From NCBI RefSeq assembly GCF_017377575.1, contig NZ_JAFREM010000001.1, positions 40,529 to 104,528 of the forward strand: a DNA stretch of 64,000 nucleotides. The letters are read 5' to 3'. The DNA comes from Candidatus Enterococcus moelleringii. GTDB lineage: Bacteria; Bacillota; Bacilli; Lactobacillales; Enterococcaceae. The translations under genes and the position numbers were made by a program. The notes under the pieces were generated by a model. That model was not told where the DNA came from and did not search any database. It was given only the letters and a program-made list of their open reading frames with translations. Positions 27,490-37,404 of the stretch are shown here, one piece after another (position 1 is the first letter of the stretch; each line of letters opens with the position of its first letter).

Positions 27490-27592
27490 GGTTCATTATA
27501 ATAGAAGAAAAAGTTGCGGGATGAATGGAACGTTCGCTGTGAAGTTATTCGAAGCTTTGTTGAAGCGACCAACCAACAAAATGTAGCTGGAA

Positions 27593-28231
27593 TTATCGAA
27601 ATGATGGCGGAAATTTGCGAATTTCGTAGCTGATAAAACCAGCATCCGAATTCGTGCTCTCGATTACGAGATTCGCTTCTGCCAAGAATTGATCGAAATT
27701 GGCTTGTTCAGTTAAATCTGGCAAATAAATTTTCAGCTTACTCATTTCACAAGCCAGCAGCAATTTGCCCTCCGGTTTGAGAATTCTTTCGATTTCGACG
27801 AAGGATTCTTTCAACTTTTGCCAGTGGAAGTGAGTTTGAAAAGCACAAACAAGATCAAAATTCTCGTTAGAAAAATCGGTGTTTTCGATATTTTGGACTT
27901 GAAAGCTGGCGGATTCATCCACGAATCTTTTACGTGATTGCTTGATCGCCTCTTCAGAAATATCAATACCCTGCAATTTCGCAGCTGGAAAACGATTGAG
28001 TAAATATTGCGAAGACAGCCCGTTGCCTATCCCAATGTCTAAAATGTCTAGATTCGCTTTGACTGGAATGCCGTTAAGCGCCCATTTGACCATAGGAAAG
28101 TAAGCATTATTCCAGGTTTTCATCATCAGCTTACCGATTATGCCTTGAGGATTTTTCGATTGGCTGATTAAATGCTTAAATATGAAGTACAGAACACCGA
28201 TGGTTATAACCGCGATTATCAGTATGGTCAT
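27593..28231 (-). CDS. Class I SAM-dependent methyltransferase with N-terminal membrane segment
   Basis: A 212-residue protein. The first 22 residues form a hydrophobic helix, then a Rossmann methyltransferase domain follows with motif I LDILDIGIGNGLSS (about 58-71), the acidic motif II LQGIDIS and the motif IV-like FDLVCAFQTHFHW. It resembles UbiE/Methyltransf_11-type proteins. It overlaps the TetR gene by 4 bp (ATGA) and is probably regulated by it. The substrate is unknown. Confidence 0.82.
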   Translation of the reverse strand: MTILIIAVITIGVLYFIFKHLISQSKNPQGIIGKLMMKTWNNAYFPMVKWALNGIPVKANLDILDIGIGNGLSSQYLLNRFPAAKLQGIDISEEAIKQSRKRFVDESASFQVQNIENTDFSNENFDLVCAFQTHFHWQKLKESFVEIERILKPEGKLLLACEMSKLKIYLPDLTEQANFDQFLAEANLVIESTNSDAGFISYEIRKFPPSFR

Positions 28232-28875
28232 TGCTCACCTTTTTCTAGTTCATTTTTGACTTGAGCGGTCAACAATTTTAGAACGTCCTCTCCAGTTAAC
28301 TCTTGAAGAGTGTTTTTTTCTTTACCAAAAATACCGTATAAAAACAACTGGACGAGATCCTGACTCAAGTTGTGATGAGCTAAGTCGGAATCAATGGCTA
28401 ATCCACTAGAATTTAGCGCCCTCAGCAAAAATAAGACCGAACGTTTATCAATACTTTTAGGTAATTCTCCTAATTGATAACCTAAATCGATAAATTCTTC
28501 ATATATTTTTTCCTTATAATCATTCATCGCCTGGTTAATTAAACCTGCTAGTTTTGGATCTGCCAACGACTCAGAACTGAAATATTTATCGATAGATTTC
28601 AGTTTATCTTTATTACATGCTCTAAATATTTCAGTTAGCTTTTCCTTATAAGATAGATTCGACGAATAAATCTCCTCAGCCGCTTTGGAAACATCTTCCA
28701 TTAATACCGCAATCACTTCTTTTACTAACTCTTCTTTATTGGCAAAATTATTATAGATCGTCACCTGGGAAACTTCGGCCAGTTTAGCAATTTCCTTGAT
28801 ACTCACCTTAGAAAAACCTTTTTCGCCAAAAAGTTCCAATGCAGCTAGAATAATTACTGTCTTATTTTCCTTCAT
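28228..28875 (-). CDS. TetR/AcrR-family regulator
   Basis: A 215-residue regulator with an N-terminal TetR HTH (about residues 8-52, LFGEKGFSKVSIKEIAKLAEVSQVTIYNNF) and a variable helical ligand domain. AAGGAGCG precedes the ATG. It is translationally coupled to the downstream methyltransferase gene, the likely target along with itself. Confidence 0.9.
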   Translation of the reverse strand: MKENKTVIILAALELFGEKGFSKVSIKEIAKLAEVSQVTIYNNFANKEELVKEVIAVLMEDVSKAAEEIYSSNLSYKEKLTEIFRACNKDKLKSIDKYFSSESLADPKLAGLINQAMNDYKEKIYEEFIDLGYQLGELPKSIDKRSVLFLLRALNSSGLAIDSDLAHHNLSQDLVQLFLYGIFGKEKNTLQELTGEDVLKLLTAQVKNELEKGEQ

Positions 28876-29005
28876 AAAGCATCGCTCCTTCTCCTCACTA
28901 ATACTATACTATCTATATGCCTATTTCAACTATAAATGAAATATCACCTGTAATATTTCATTTTTTGAAACATGATATACTAATAGAAAAACATGGAGGT
29001 TTGCT

Positions 29006-29419
29006 ATGGAGAATATCAAAGGGACTTGTTTATGTGGAAAAAATCAGGTAATTATCAAACGTTACGGGAATTTTGTTTACAGCTGTCACTGCGATATGTG
29101 CCGCAAAATGACTGCCGGCCCCGTCATGGCAGTCGATCCGGAAAAAAGTGACAACGTAGAACTGCAGCTAGACACTGAATCCGTTACTTATTATCAATCT
29201 AGCGAAGCAGTCGAACGGGCATTCTGCTCAACTTGTGGGACCTATCTATTCTGGCATCATTTAGAACGGGATCATTATTGTTTCAATGCCCAGCTGTTTC
29301 CAGACATCATTGCCGATGCCCAATTTGGACTTCAGGTCTTTTATGATCGAAAACCAGCCTATTATGACTTCGCCAACGAAACCAAGAAATTAGATAGCCA
29401 GTGGCAGGAAGTGGAATAA
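29006..29419 (+). CDS. GFA/CENP-V-family zinc protein
   Basis: A 137-residue protein with the GFA zinc-binding pattern: CLCG near residue 8, CHCDMCRK near 28-35 and CSTCGTYLFW near 77-86. Members were named for glutathione-dependent formaldehyde activation, but many act otherwise. It is divergent from the TetR/methyltransferase pair and followed by its own terminator. The family call is firm and the reaction unknown. Confidence 0.88.
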   Translation: MENIKGTCLCGKNQVIIKRYGNFVYSCHCDMCRKMTAGPVMAVDPEKSDNVELQLDTESVTYYQSSEAVERAFCSTCGTYLFWHHLERDHYCFNAQLFPDIIADAQFGLQVFYDRKPAYYDFANETKKLDSQWQEVE

Positions 29420-29431
29420 ATTTCCACATCG

Positions 29432-29476
29432 AAAAACAGAGTCATCCGCGTAATATGCAGATGACTCTGTTTTTAT
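29432..29476. terminator. Terminator after GFA gene
   Basis: CAGAGTCATC (29437-29446) pairs with GATGACTCTG (29460-29469), followed by TTTTT; an A-run on the other side makes it usable for the convergent TetR gene. Confidence 0.85.
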
Positions 29477-29498
29477 CTGTTATTGGTACCTTTAACTC

Positions 29499-30110
29499 TT
29501 ATTCCTTACTATACAACTCACGAAATTGCTGCACATGTTCTCTGATTTCATTGAAAGCTTCCTCTTTAGTGATACTTCCCCGCTCATAGCTTGTCAGCAG
29601 CAACATCATTGGCGCGTAAAAGTGCAGGGCTGCTGTTTTAGCATTTCCTTCTTTAATCAGCCCCGAGTCCATCATCGTCTGAAAAAGTTTTGTTTGAAAA
29701 GCAATCGGTTCCGCATAATAGCGCTGATAAAGCAGCTGGGCGATCTGTGGATTTTGAAATTGTTCGATGATTAGCAAGTGACGAAACCTGACCTCAATCT
29801 CATCTTCCAGATAAAAAAGGAACAGTTCTTCACTAATGAGGTCTAGATGGGAAAGGTTGATATGGCGAAAAAAATCGTCCACTTGCTCAGGATTTTTGGG
29901 AATCTTCAAGTAGTGCTCCCGCTCTAAATAGCGTTCCTTCATCATCACAAAAATCGCATCCAAAATACTTTGTTTATTATCATAATGGTTATAAATGGAA
30001 CCTGCATTGATCCCAACCGCGTTGGCAATCATCTCCACCGAAACCCCTTGAAATCCATGAATAGAAAATAAGGTTAATGATTCTTCTAAAATCTTATCAG
30101 ATGTATGCAG
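29499..30110 (-). CDS. TetR-family regulator with apparent CTG start
   Basis: The complete TetR domain needs codons upstream of the first ATG at 30036-30038: KILEESLTLFSIHGFQGVSV precedes MIANAVGINAGSIYNHYDNK. In this frame no ATG, GTG or TTG occurs between the upstream stop and the HTH. A CTG at 30108-30110 lies 7 nt after AAAGGAG, giving 203 residues, a normal TetR length. Either CTG is used or an ATG start was lost by one mutation. It is divergent from the C45 acyltransferase gene, its likely target. Confidence 0.7.
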   Translation of the reverse strand: MHTSDKILEESLTLFSIHGFQGVSVEMIANAVGINAGSIYNHYDNKQSILDAIFVMMKERYLEREHYLKIPKNPEQVDDFFRHINLSHLDLISEELFLFYLEDEIEVRFRHLLIIEQFQNPQIAQLLYQRYYAEPIAFQTKLFQTMMDSGLIKEGNAKTAALHFYAPMMLLLTSYERGSITKEEAFNEIREHVQQFRELYSKE

Positions 30111-30183
30111 AAAAATTCTCCTTTCCGGTAAAAATGAATTTTAGCTACATTATGTCTAAGCTTGATCTTCTTGTCAATAAATA

Positions 30184-30198
30184 TGAAAACGATTCTCA
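30184..30198. promoter_or_regulatory. Possible Fur-like or TetR operator between divergent genes
   Basis: TGAAAACGATTCTCA matches the 7-1-7 Fur consensus TGATAATnATTATCA at 11 of 14 positions. It could equally be part of a TetR operator. Weak evidence. Confidence 0.3.
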
Positions 30199-30284
30199 AA
30201 TTATTTCGTTGCTTCAAATTTTTTATTCCTTTAGACTGAAGTTAAGGACGTCGACATCCTAATAAAAATTAGGAGGCACAACTT

Positions 30285-31280
30285 ATGCAACATCTGCACT
30301 TTCGCGGCGATCACTATTCGATCGGCTACACCTGGGGCAGCACGCTAAAGAAAAATAATATCCGATTGTTGGACTTAATCCCTTTTGCGAGTTCCCAAGA
30401 ACGAAATCAATTTGCGGCAAAATGTCTGCCAATTTACCAGCAGTACTTTCCTGAGATTCTAACTGAAATTAAGGGAATCGCTGACGGGCAAGGGATTTTT
30501 GAACGGCCTTTGCAAGCTGTTTTATTTGGCATGTACTGCTTAATGCCAGGTGCACATTGCTCCAGCTTTATTGTTAGAAATAAAAAGGGCAGTATCCTCG
30601 GCCGCAATAGCGACTTTTTGACGGCCACGGAGGACCTTTGCCTGAATACCTATTACCAACTTGAAGCTGATGATCACTATAATTTCCTCGGCAATACCAC
30701 CGCGTTTGTCGAAATGGAAGATGGGATTAATGAACATGGCCTGGCGTTAGCCCTCACTTCAGTGGCACCATGCAGAGTTCAACCTGGTCTGAATGTTGGC
30801 ATGCTGCTGCGGCTGATTTTAGAACGCTGCAAAACAATAGGCGAGGCGGTCCAACTAATTCAAGAAATACCGATTGCAGGATCTGGAACTTTAGTCGTTG
30901 GCGATGCCAAAAAACAAGGGATTTTGGTTGAATTAAGTCCTGATAAAACAATCGTAAAGTATTTAAGTCAATCAACTGACTATTTGATCGCTACTAATAT
31001 GTTTCATACACCGGAAATGTTGGAGTTGAATCGCTTGCCGGAGGATACTTGGCATGCTGAAGAAAGGTATGACACGATCCAGATTTGTTTAAGTAAGCAT
31101 GCCCCGGAAATGAATGTCGAGCTAGCACAAAATTTACTCTCGCAAGTAAGTAATTATAATCGCAACTTAGGAAGAGATACTGTTTGGTCCTGTGTTTACG
31201 ATTTAGGCTCCTCCGATGTTTATCGAGCAGCAGGTAATCCAGCTCGAAATAAATTCCAGAAAGAACCGGATTACTTTTAA
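30285..31280 (+). CDS. C45-family autoproteolytic acyltransferase/hydrolase
   Basis: A 331-residue Ntn-hydrolase-like protein related to acyl-CoA:6-aminopenicillanate acyltransferases. The presumed nucleophile after self-cleavage is the Cys in PGAHCSSFIVRN (about residue 89), followed by LGRNSDF and, later, the family stretch NEHGLALALTS. Natural substrates of bacterial homologues are mostly unknown, with N-acyl compounds likely. AGGAGG precedes the start. It is divergent from the TetR-type gene. Confidence 0.82.
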   Translation: MQHLHFRGDHYSIGYTWGSTLKKNNIRLLDLIPFASSQERNQFAAKCLPIYQQYFPEILTEIKGIADGQGIFERPLQAVLFGMYCLMPGAHCSSFIVRNKKGSILGRNSDFLTATEDLCLNTYYQLEADDHYNFLGNTTAFVEMEDGINEHGLALALTSVAPCRVQPGLNVGMLLRLILERCKTIGEAVQLIQEIPIAGSGTLVVGDAKKQGILVELSPDKTIVKYLSQSTDYLIATNMFHTPEMLELNRLPEDTWHAEERYDTIQICLSKHAPEMNVELAQNLLSQVSNYNRNLGRDTVWSCVYDLGSSDVYRAAGNPARNKFQKEPDYF

Positions 31281-31283
31281 AAT

Positions 31284-31327
31284 AAAACTGCCTCTTCACG
31301 TTTATCTTGTGAAGAGGCAGTTTTTGA
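31284..31327. terminator. Bidirectional terminator
   Basis: A perfect 13-bp stem ACTGCCTCTTCAC/GTGAAGAGGCAGT with TTTTT on the plus side and AAAA before it, between convergent genes. Confidence 0.92.
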
Positions 31328-31339
31328 TTGATCAAAGAA

Positions 31340-32743
31340 TTAGTCGTTTAAGTTGTAGCGCAGTTTCATATGATTAGAACCAAAAGTCACCATATTTCCC
31401 AGTAATTTGGTGGCTTTCTCCAGCGAAACCTTCGCCAGTTCTTCGTTGACTTCTTCTAAATAAGCCTGCAGATTTTCCTGGTTCATTGCCGCAAAATCAG
31501 CCTTGGCTTGGATTCCGCGAAACGCAGACATTACTTCCAGTTCAAAGGAATTACGAAAATCAGCATACATATTGTAGTTGCTGTCACCAATCAAAGCCGT
31601 GGTACAGCTTAACCAGTACATTTTCGTCATATCAAAGGTACCGTCTGCATCCCGGTAGCTGGCAGGCGTATCATTGACATTCGCATAAAACGGCACCACC
31701 GCGTTAAAGGTATTGGCCCCGTAAGCCAGCCAGTGAACACCGGCTACCTCATCAGGAACATGATTGCGTAATTCTAGAATATGAACGTTGTGATTGCGGT
31801 TAATTCCGATTGGCCGGAATAATTTTTTTTGATCCTCTGTGCCATTGCCGTAAGGATCATAAACCGTGTTCTCAAAATGAGAACTCAGCACCCATTTGAC
31901 ATCTTCGACAGAAATTTTACGATTTGCGTAACAAATAAACGGCAACTCTTGGTCCATCGGATCTTTTTCCACATCCGGTGTGAAATACTTTTGACCATAC
32001 CAAGCCCTTGGATTATTGTAAACAGTATCTTTGATCGTTGCGCTGCCAAAGATATGACGCAAGTTAAACCCATTAAAATCTGGATTCAATTGATGCTCCT
32101 CGATCATGTCTGGCAGATCTGCAGAACACAAGGTATCGTCAGAATTAAAATTGTAGTCATCGATATTCATGCGGTTCGGCGCTACTACATAGGCATCATC
32201 CGGAATGCGAATCGCTGCCCAGTGATGTCCGCCGATAGTTTCCAGCCACCACACTTCCTTTTTATCGGAAAAAGCAATTCCATTTGATTCATAAGTTCCA
32301 AATTCCTCAAGCAAAGCCCCTAGCCGTTCTACCCCTTCACGAGCGCTATAAATATAAGGCAAGACCAAAGTTACAAAATCTTCTTCGCCAATACCGCCCT
32401 CAACATAAGGATCAATCCCAAGAATCCGCGCGTTAGTAGTAATTGTTTCAGTAGCTGACATAGCGACATTTTCACTGTTGATTCCTGCGGCAGGCCAAAT
32501 TCCATCCGTCAAAATTGCATTGGGCATCGAGGTGTAACGCAGCGGATTGTCAGGTAAATCGATCTTAACTTTACTGATAACCGATTGGTAGTTTCGCGGC
32601 TGTTTATCCGGCGTAACTACCACAAACCGTTGCGGATCTAGTGCTTCATGACCATCGTCATTGCGGGCGATAATCGTGGAGCCGTCAATCGAAGCATCCT
32701 TTCCAACTAAAATAGTCGTACAAGAACCTGTTCTTCTTTGCAT
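31340..32743 (-). CDS. C69-family dipeptidase (PepD type)
   Basis: A 467-residue Ntn-type dipeptidase of the PepD family. The N-terminal nucleophile is the Cys in [16 protein letters not shown], exposed after removal of a 7-residue propeptide. IIARNDDGH and the [13 protein letters not shown] block are typical. I use the ATG at 32741-32743 downstream of GGGGAG; an ATG eight codons earlier is possible. No signal peptide is present, so it is cytoplasmic and probably acts in dipeptide use. Confidence 0.9.
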   Translation of the reverse strand: MQRRTGSCTTILVGKDASIDGSTIIARNDDGHEALDPQRFVVVTPDKQPRNYQSVISKVKIDLPDNPLRYTSMPNAILTDGIWPAAGINSENVAMSATETITTNARILGIDPYVEGGIGEEDFVTLVLPYIYSAREGVERLGALLEEFGTYESNGIAFSDKKEVWWLETIGGHHWAAIRIPDDAYVVAPNRMNIDDYNFNSDDTLCSADLPDMIEEHQLNPDFNGFNLRHIFGSATIKDTVYNNPRAWYGQKYFTPDVEKDPMDQELPFICYANRKISVEDVKWVLSSHFENTVYDPYGNGTEDQKKLFRPIGINRNHNVHILELRNHVPDEVAGVHWLAYGANTFNAVVPFYANVNDTPASYRDADGTFDMTKMYWLSCTTALIGDSNYNMYADFRNSFELEVMSAFRGIQAKADFAAMNQENLQAYLEEVNEELAKVSLEKATKLLGNMVTFGSNHMKLRYNLND

Positions 32744-32996
32744 GTGAAACACTCTCCCCTTATTCATCTACCTCTACTATAGCACCAAGAAACTAAAGTT
32801 CAACCTGATATTTAGTGATATATTACCTGTTTGTAAAATAATTATTTTGATAAAAATTTTTTTCTTCGATAAAATGAAGTTGCATTCCTATCTAAGACGC
32901 TTAATTCAAAAAACAGCAAACGATTCTTGATGCGTTACCATCCATTTTTGACGTAACTCCGGCGTATTCGTTTGCGATACTAGGATTTACAATAAT

Positions 32997-33043
32997 AAAA
33001 AAACGCTTGAAGCCTCTGACCGAAGTCAAAGATTCCAAACGTT
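32997..33043 (-). terminator. Terminator of the trp operon
   Basis: A long imperfect stem, AACGTTTG...CTTTGAC with GTCAGAG...CAAGCGTT and a TTCG loop, then TTTTTTT on the minus strand. Confidence 0.9.
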
Positions 33044-33050
33044 CATTTTG

Positions 33051-33836
33051 TCAGCTGGCGTTGGCCTTTTCTAAAGGCTGTGTTAACGAACCAACTAACT
33101 GGCTGGTTTCTTCCAGACCTTTTTCTTTTAGCGTTTGAACAATTTTCGAACCAACTACTACTCCATCGCAGCACTCATTAAAACGTTCAACATGTGCTCG
33201 TTCCGAAACACCAAAGCCGGCTAAAACGGGAATTTTGCTTTCTTTCGTAATAGCTGCTAAATGCTCATCCAAATTGTCGCGATAATCCTTACCGGTTCCT
33301 GTTGTTCCGTTAATCGTTACCGCGTACACAAATCCTTCTGCTGCTTCTAACAACGTTTTGATCCGTTCCTGTGGACTAGTTAAAGAAATCAACTGCAGCA
33401 AAGCCAAATCTGACGCATCAAAGGTTGGCAAAACCAAATCGCGATGTTCATAAGGTAAATCCGGGATGATAAAGCCCTTTACATCGGTATTCTCTAAATC
33501 TTTAGCCAGCTTTTCCAACCCATAATGGAAAAAGGAATTGCTGTAGCCCATAAAAATCAACGGAACAGGTGAATCAAATTTTTGCAGCAGCTCAATTAAT
33601 TTTTTCAAAGTGACTTTGTTAGCTAATGCTCGCAAACCGGCTTCTTGAATAATCGGACCGTCAGCAACTGGATCAGAAAATGGAACACCAATTTCAATCG
33701 CTGTGGCACCATTTTTCGCCAGCATAATAATTTCTTCCGGCAAAGCTTCTAAACCTTGAGCACCCGCCATAATATAGGGAACAAACAATTTTTGCTTTTC
33801 GGCTTTTTTCTTTAAATAGGTAGTTAAAGTTTTCAT
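33051..33836 (-). CDS. trpA: Tryptophan synthase alpha chain
   Basis: A 261-residue TIM barrel that cleaves indole-3-glycerol phosphate to indole. The catalytic Glu is in [18 protein letters not shown] (about 46-63) and the Asp in [12 protein letters not shown]. The phosphate loop is [14 protein letters not shown]. It overlaps trpB by 4 bp (ATGA) and is the last trp gene. Confidence 0.97.
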   Translation of the reverse strand: MKTLTTYLKKKAEKQKLFVPYIMAGAQGLEALPEEIIMLAKNGATAIEIGVPFSDPVADGPIIQEAGLRALANKVTLKKLIELLQKFDSPVPLIFMGYSNSFFHYGLEKLAKDLENTDVKGFIIPDLPYEHRDLVLPTFDASDLALLQLISLTSPQERIKTLLEAAEGFVYAVTINGTTGTGKDYRDNLDEHLAAITKESKIPVLAGFGVSERAHVERFNECCDGVVVGSKIVQTLKEKGLEETSQLVGSLTQPLEKANAS

Positions 33837-35026
33837 TTTGCTGCCTCCATCCGATCCTTGATTTGCTGAACATCTTTGTCGCCTCGTCCTGACAAGCAGA
33901 GAACGATGATTTGATCTTTTTCCATTTGCGGCGCCAGCTTCATCACATGAGCAATCGCGTGAGAGCTTTCCAAAGCTGGAATAATTCCCTCTGCTCGTGA
34001 CAATAAATGGAAGGCTTCCACCGCTTCATCGTCATCGATGGTGACATATTCTGCCCGCTCGATGCTGTATAAGTACGAATGCTCCGGTCCAACGCCTGGA
34101 TAATCCAAGCCAGCTGAAATCGAGTACGCTTCAATCACCTGTCCATCATCATCCAGCAACAAATGCATCCGCGCGCCATGCAATACACCAATGTCGCCCT
34201 GAGTAATCGGTGCCGCGTGTTCATCGGTGTGCAACCCTTTCCCAGCAGCCTCCACTCCGATCAAGCGAACCCCTTCATCTTCTACAAAAGGATAAAATAA
34301 TCCCATCGAATTACTGCCGCCGCCGACACAGGCTAAAGCCACATCTGGCAAGCGTCCTTCGGCTTCCAAAATTTGACGGCGCGCTTCACTGCCGATCACA
34401 CTTTGATAGTCCCGCACAATTTCTGGAAACGGATGCGGACCTAAAACAGAACCCATCACATAATGGGTATCTTCAACGTTAGCAACCCAGTATCTCAGCG
34501 CCTCATTCACGGCATCCTTCAAGGTTTTACTTCCAGAAACGACACTTTCCACCTTCGCGCCTAAAAGCTCCATCCGGAAAACGTTCAATTCTTGACGTTT
34601 TACATCAACTTCTCCCATGAAGACGATACATTCCATGCCGAACAATGCCGCCGCTGTAGCAGTTGCCACACCATGTTGACCCGCACCAGTTTCGGCAACA
34701 ATTTTATTTTTGCCCATACGTTTCGCCAGCAGTACTTGGCCGATAGCGTTGTTTATTTTATGAGCACCGGTATGGTTCAAGTCTTCCCGTTTCAGATAAA
34801 TTTTAGCGCCGCCTAGTTTTTCGGTTAAACGTTCGGCGAAAAACAACGGATTTTCCCGGCCTACATATTGGGTTAAATAATAAGCCAATTCTTTCTGGAA
34901 TTCTGGGTCCTGTTTTGAGCTTTTGTAGGTTTCGGTTAATTCTTGAACGGCGTACATCAAAGTTTCCGGGACAAATTGTCCACCGAATTCGCCGTAAAAG
35001 CCTTTAGTTGTTGGTTGCTGATACAT
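33833..35026 (-). CDS. trpB: Tryptophan synthase beta chain
   Basis: A 397-residue PLP enzyme that joins indole and serine. The PLP lysine is in [15 protein letters not shown] (about 80-94), the catalytic Glu in AETGAGQHG and the phosphate cup in [10 protein letters not shown]. It follows trpF with a short overlap of 23 bp. Confidence 0.98.
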   Translation of the reverse strand: MYQQPTTKGFYGEFGGQFVPETLMYAVQELTETYKSSKQDPEFQKELAYYLTQYVGRENPLFFAERLTEKLGGAKIYLKREDLNHTGAHKINNAIGQVLLAKRMGKNKIVAETGAGQHGVATATAAALFGMECIVFMGEVDVKRQELNVFRMELLGAKVESVVSGSKTLKDAVNEALRYWVANVEDTHYVMGSVLGPHPFPEIVRDYQSVIGSEARRQILEAEGRLPDVALACVGGGSNSMGLFYPFVEDEGVRLIGVEAAGKGLHTDEHAAPITQGDIGVLHGARMHLLLDDDGQVIEAYSISAGLDYPGVGPEHSYLYSIERAEYVTIDDDEAVEAFHLLSRAEGIIPALESSHAIAHVMKLAPQMEKDQIIVLCLSGRGDKDVQQIKDRMEAAK

Positions 35027-35636
35027 GTGTTTCCTCCTTGGCTGCCTGGCAAAAGGCAGTAATTTTTTTCAAATCTTTTTGACCGTCAGTTTCCACCCCA
35101 CTGGAGACATCCACAGCCAGTGGTTGGAAATAACGGATGGCACTTGCGACATTTTCCGGGGTAAGTCCACCGGCGATAAATAATTTTTCTTGCGGTAGTT
35201 TAGCGGGATCGACTGCCTCCCAGTCAAAAACTGTTCCGTTGCCGCCCATATATTTAGCAGGGGGCGCGTCCAGTAACAAATATTCCTCTACTCCCGCTTC
35301 AGGTACTCCCGCTTCAGGTAAGGCTGTTGATTTGCGAATACTGACTGCTCGGATGATCGGTACGCTGACCGTTTCTGTTAACGGTTCTCCGTGTACTTGG
35401 ACAAAATCCAGATCGGCTGCTTTTATAATAGCTTCAACTTCTTGCGACATTGGTGAAACGAACACGCCGACTTTTTTAACCGCATCCGGCACGTTTTCCG
35501 TGATGGCCCTCACCTGTTCTGGTGTCACCTGCCGCGGACTTTCCGCAAAGACAAAGCCTAAATAATCGGCGCCGCTCTTCACTGCGGTTTCCACTGCTTC
35601 AATAGTAGACAAACCGCAAATTTTAATCTTGCTCAT
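35004..35636 (-). CDS. trpF: Phosphoribosylanthranilate isomerase
   Basis: A 210-residue TIM barrel. The catalytic Cys is in [10 protein letters not shown] (residue 7) and the Asp in [12 protein letters not shown]. The phosphate sites are [13 protein letters not shown] and [15 protein letters not shown] short tandem repeat ([15 protein letters not shown]) near residue 110 is an oddity caused by a duplicated 12-15 bp unit. It overlaps the trpC stop and trpB start. Confidence 0.97.
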   Translation of the reverse strand: MSKIKICGLSTIEAVETAVKSGADYLGFVFAESPRQVTPEQVRAITENVPDAVKKVGVFVSPMSQEVEAIIKAADLDFVQVHGEPLTETVSVPIIRAVSIRKSTALPEAGVPEAGVEEYLLLDAPPAKYMGGNGTVFDWEAVDPAKLPQEKLFIAGGLTPENVASAIRYFQPLAVDVSSGVETDGQKDLKKITAFCQAAKEETHVSATNN

Positions 35637-36391
35637 TACCGTTTCACCCGCAGTTCCTTAATGGTTTCTGCTAAATTATCTGCCCGCATTAAGGTTTCTC
35701 CCACTAACACTGCTTGATAATCTTTGGCGATCCGTTGAACATCTTCGACCGTTTTAAATCCTGATTCACTGATGTACACACGATCATTGGCTGGCTGAGC
35801 CAACGCTTCGCTAGTAGCGATCGTAACCTCAAATGTTGTTAAGTCTCGATTATTCACGCCAATAATTTTTGCTCCAATGCGGTGAGCCACGTCCAACTCC
35901 TGTTGGTTGTGGGTTTCTACTAAAACTTCCAAGCCGATTTTTTTAGCCGCTTGATACAGCTCAGCTAAACGCTCCTCCGTCAAAGCCGCCACAATCAACA
36001 AAACTATACTGGCGCCGGCATTTTTCGCTCGAACCAGCTGGCGTTCATCAATGATAAAATCCTTGCATAAGACGGGCAGCTTGACCACCTGACACACGGC
36101 CTGCAAATCATCGATCGTTCCTTTGAAGAACACTTCGTCGGTTAGAACTGAAATTGCCGTGACTCCGCTGGCTTCATAAGTTTTTGCTTGGGCTAATATA
36201 TCTACGTCGGTGCGAATATCGCCTTTTGATGGAGAAGCCCGCTTGATTTCACCGATTAAATGGATGTTTTCCGGTGCATTCTTAACTGTTTGATAAAAGG
36301 AAGGTCGACTAGTCTCGTTTTCCACTTCGACTTCTGGCAGCTGTGCTACCTCTTCGGCTTTTTTCTCTAAAATCGTTGCTAGAAAATCCAC
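35636..36391 (-). CDS. trpC: Indole-3-glycerol phosphate synthase
   Basis: A 251-residue TIM barrel with the signature GEIKRASPSKGDIR (about 47-60), the catalytic Lys in LCKDFIID, and INNRDL-type GVNNRDLTTF. The start is GTG, overlapping the trpD stop as TAGTG, which suggests coupled translation. It is not fused to TrpF. Confidence 0.97.
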   Translation of the reverse strand: MDFLATILEKKAEEVAQLPEVEVENETSRPSFYQTVKNAPENIHLIGEIKRASPSKGDIRTDVDILAQAKTYEASGVTAISVLTDEVFFKGTIDDLQAVCQVVKLPVLCKDFIIDERQLVRAKNAGASIVLLIVAALTEERLAELYQAAKKIGLEVLVETHNQQELDVAHRIGAKIIGVNNRDLTTFEVTIATSEALAQPANDRVYISESGFKTVEDVQRIAKDYQAVLVGETLMRADNLAETIKELRVKR

Positions 36392-37404
36392 TATGCCACC
36401 GCCCTTTGTTCACGAATTAATTTTTGCAGGCAATCCATGGCTGCCCCTGATTTTAATGATTGTTTTGCTTCCATAATTCCTGCTTCTAAGGATGCAGCCT
36501 TGCCGCTGGCCAAAAATCCTAAACCGGCATTCAATAAAACTGTGTCGTAATAAACGGATGCTTCATTTTGCAGAACTGATAATAAAATATCCCGGTTCTG
36601 TTGCGCTTCGCCGCCGACGATTGCTGATAAAGGCGCACGCTCAAAGCCATATTCTTCTGGCGTGAAGGAGAAATTCGAAACTTTGCCATCTTGATAAACC
36701 GCACAATTAGTAGTACCTGCCAAGTTGGCTTCGTCCATCCCGTGGGCTCCGTGAACCACAATCGCTTTTTTCCGTCCCATTTTGCCTAACGTTTCAGCGG
36801 TTTCGCTGATAGAATCGCCAGCAAAGGTGCCCATCAATTGATTGTCTAAACGGTAAGGATTAATGATTGGCCCGATCAGGTTGAAAATTGTTGGTGTTGC
36901 CAAGTCGCGGCGGATGCCCATCACGTATTTCATCGCCGGATGCATCGCTGGTGAGAATAAGAAGGCAATCCCCACTTCCCGCAGTAAGTAATCAATTTTT
37001 TCCGGTGAAACCGTTAAGCTGATACCTAAGCTTTCTAAAACATCAGCACTGCCGGAACGACTGGAAACACTGCGATTGCCATGTTTCGCCATCGGTATCC
37101 CGCCACCGGCTAAAACGAAAGCAGCTGTGGTACTAATGTTGAAGCTGTTAGAATGATCTCCGCCAGTTCCGCAATTATCCATTACACCTTTTGGCGGCGT
37201 CAGCATCTTTTCCGCTTTCCCCTGCATAATCGTCGCTAAGCCGGTTAATTCTTCAGAAGTTACTCCTTTTAATTTCAGAGCGATTAGTAACGCACTAATT
37301 TGCGTATCGCTTAATTTACCTTCAAATATATTGCTGGAAATTTGGATCATTTCATTGGTCGTTAAATTTTGACCTTGATAGACTTTTTCAAATAATGGTT
37401 GCAT
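36391..37404 (-). CDS. trpD: Anthranilate phosphoribosyltransferase
   Basis: A 337-residue enzyme that transfers phosphoribose to anthranilate. The PRPP loop is DNCGTGGDHSNSFNIST (about 82-98), with KHGNRSVSSRSGSADVLE following. It overlaps trpG by 17 bp. It is a stand-alone TrpD and not a TrpGD fusion. Confidence 0.98.
   Translation of the reverse strand: MQPLFEKVYQGQNLTTNEMIQISSNIFEGKLSDTQISALLIALKLKGVTSEELTGLATIMQGKAEKMLTPPKGVMDNCGTGGDHSNSFNISTTAAFVLAGGGIPMAKHGNRSVSSRSGSADVLESLGISLTVSPEKIDYLLREVGIAFLFSPAMHPAMKYVMGIRRDLATPTIFNLIGPIINPYRLDNQLMGTFAGDSISETAETLGKMGRKKAIVVHGAHGMDEANLAGTTNCAVYQDGKVSNFSFTPEEYGFERAPLSAIVGGEAQQNRDILLSVLQNEASVYYDTVLLNAGLGFLASGKAASLEAGIMEAKQSLKSGAAMDCLQKLIREQRAVA

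Noticed and set aside
27504..27616. A plus-strand open stretch encoding KKKLRDEWNVRCEVIRSF and onwards (about 37 codons), protein-like, possibly a gene remnant
   Set aside because: No start codon or ribosome binding site, and it overlaps the methyltransferase 3' end on the other strand. Too short to call a pseudogene.
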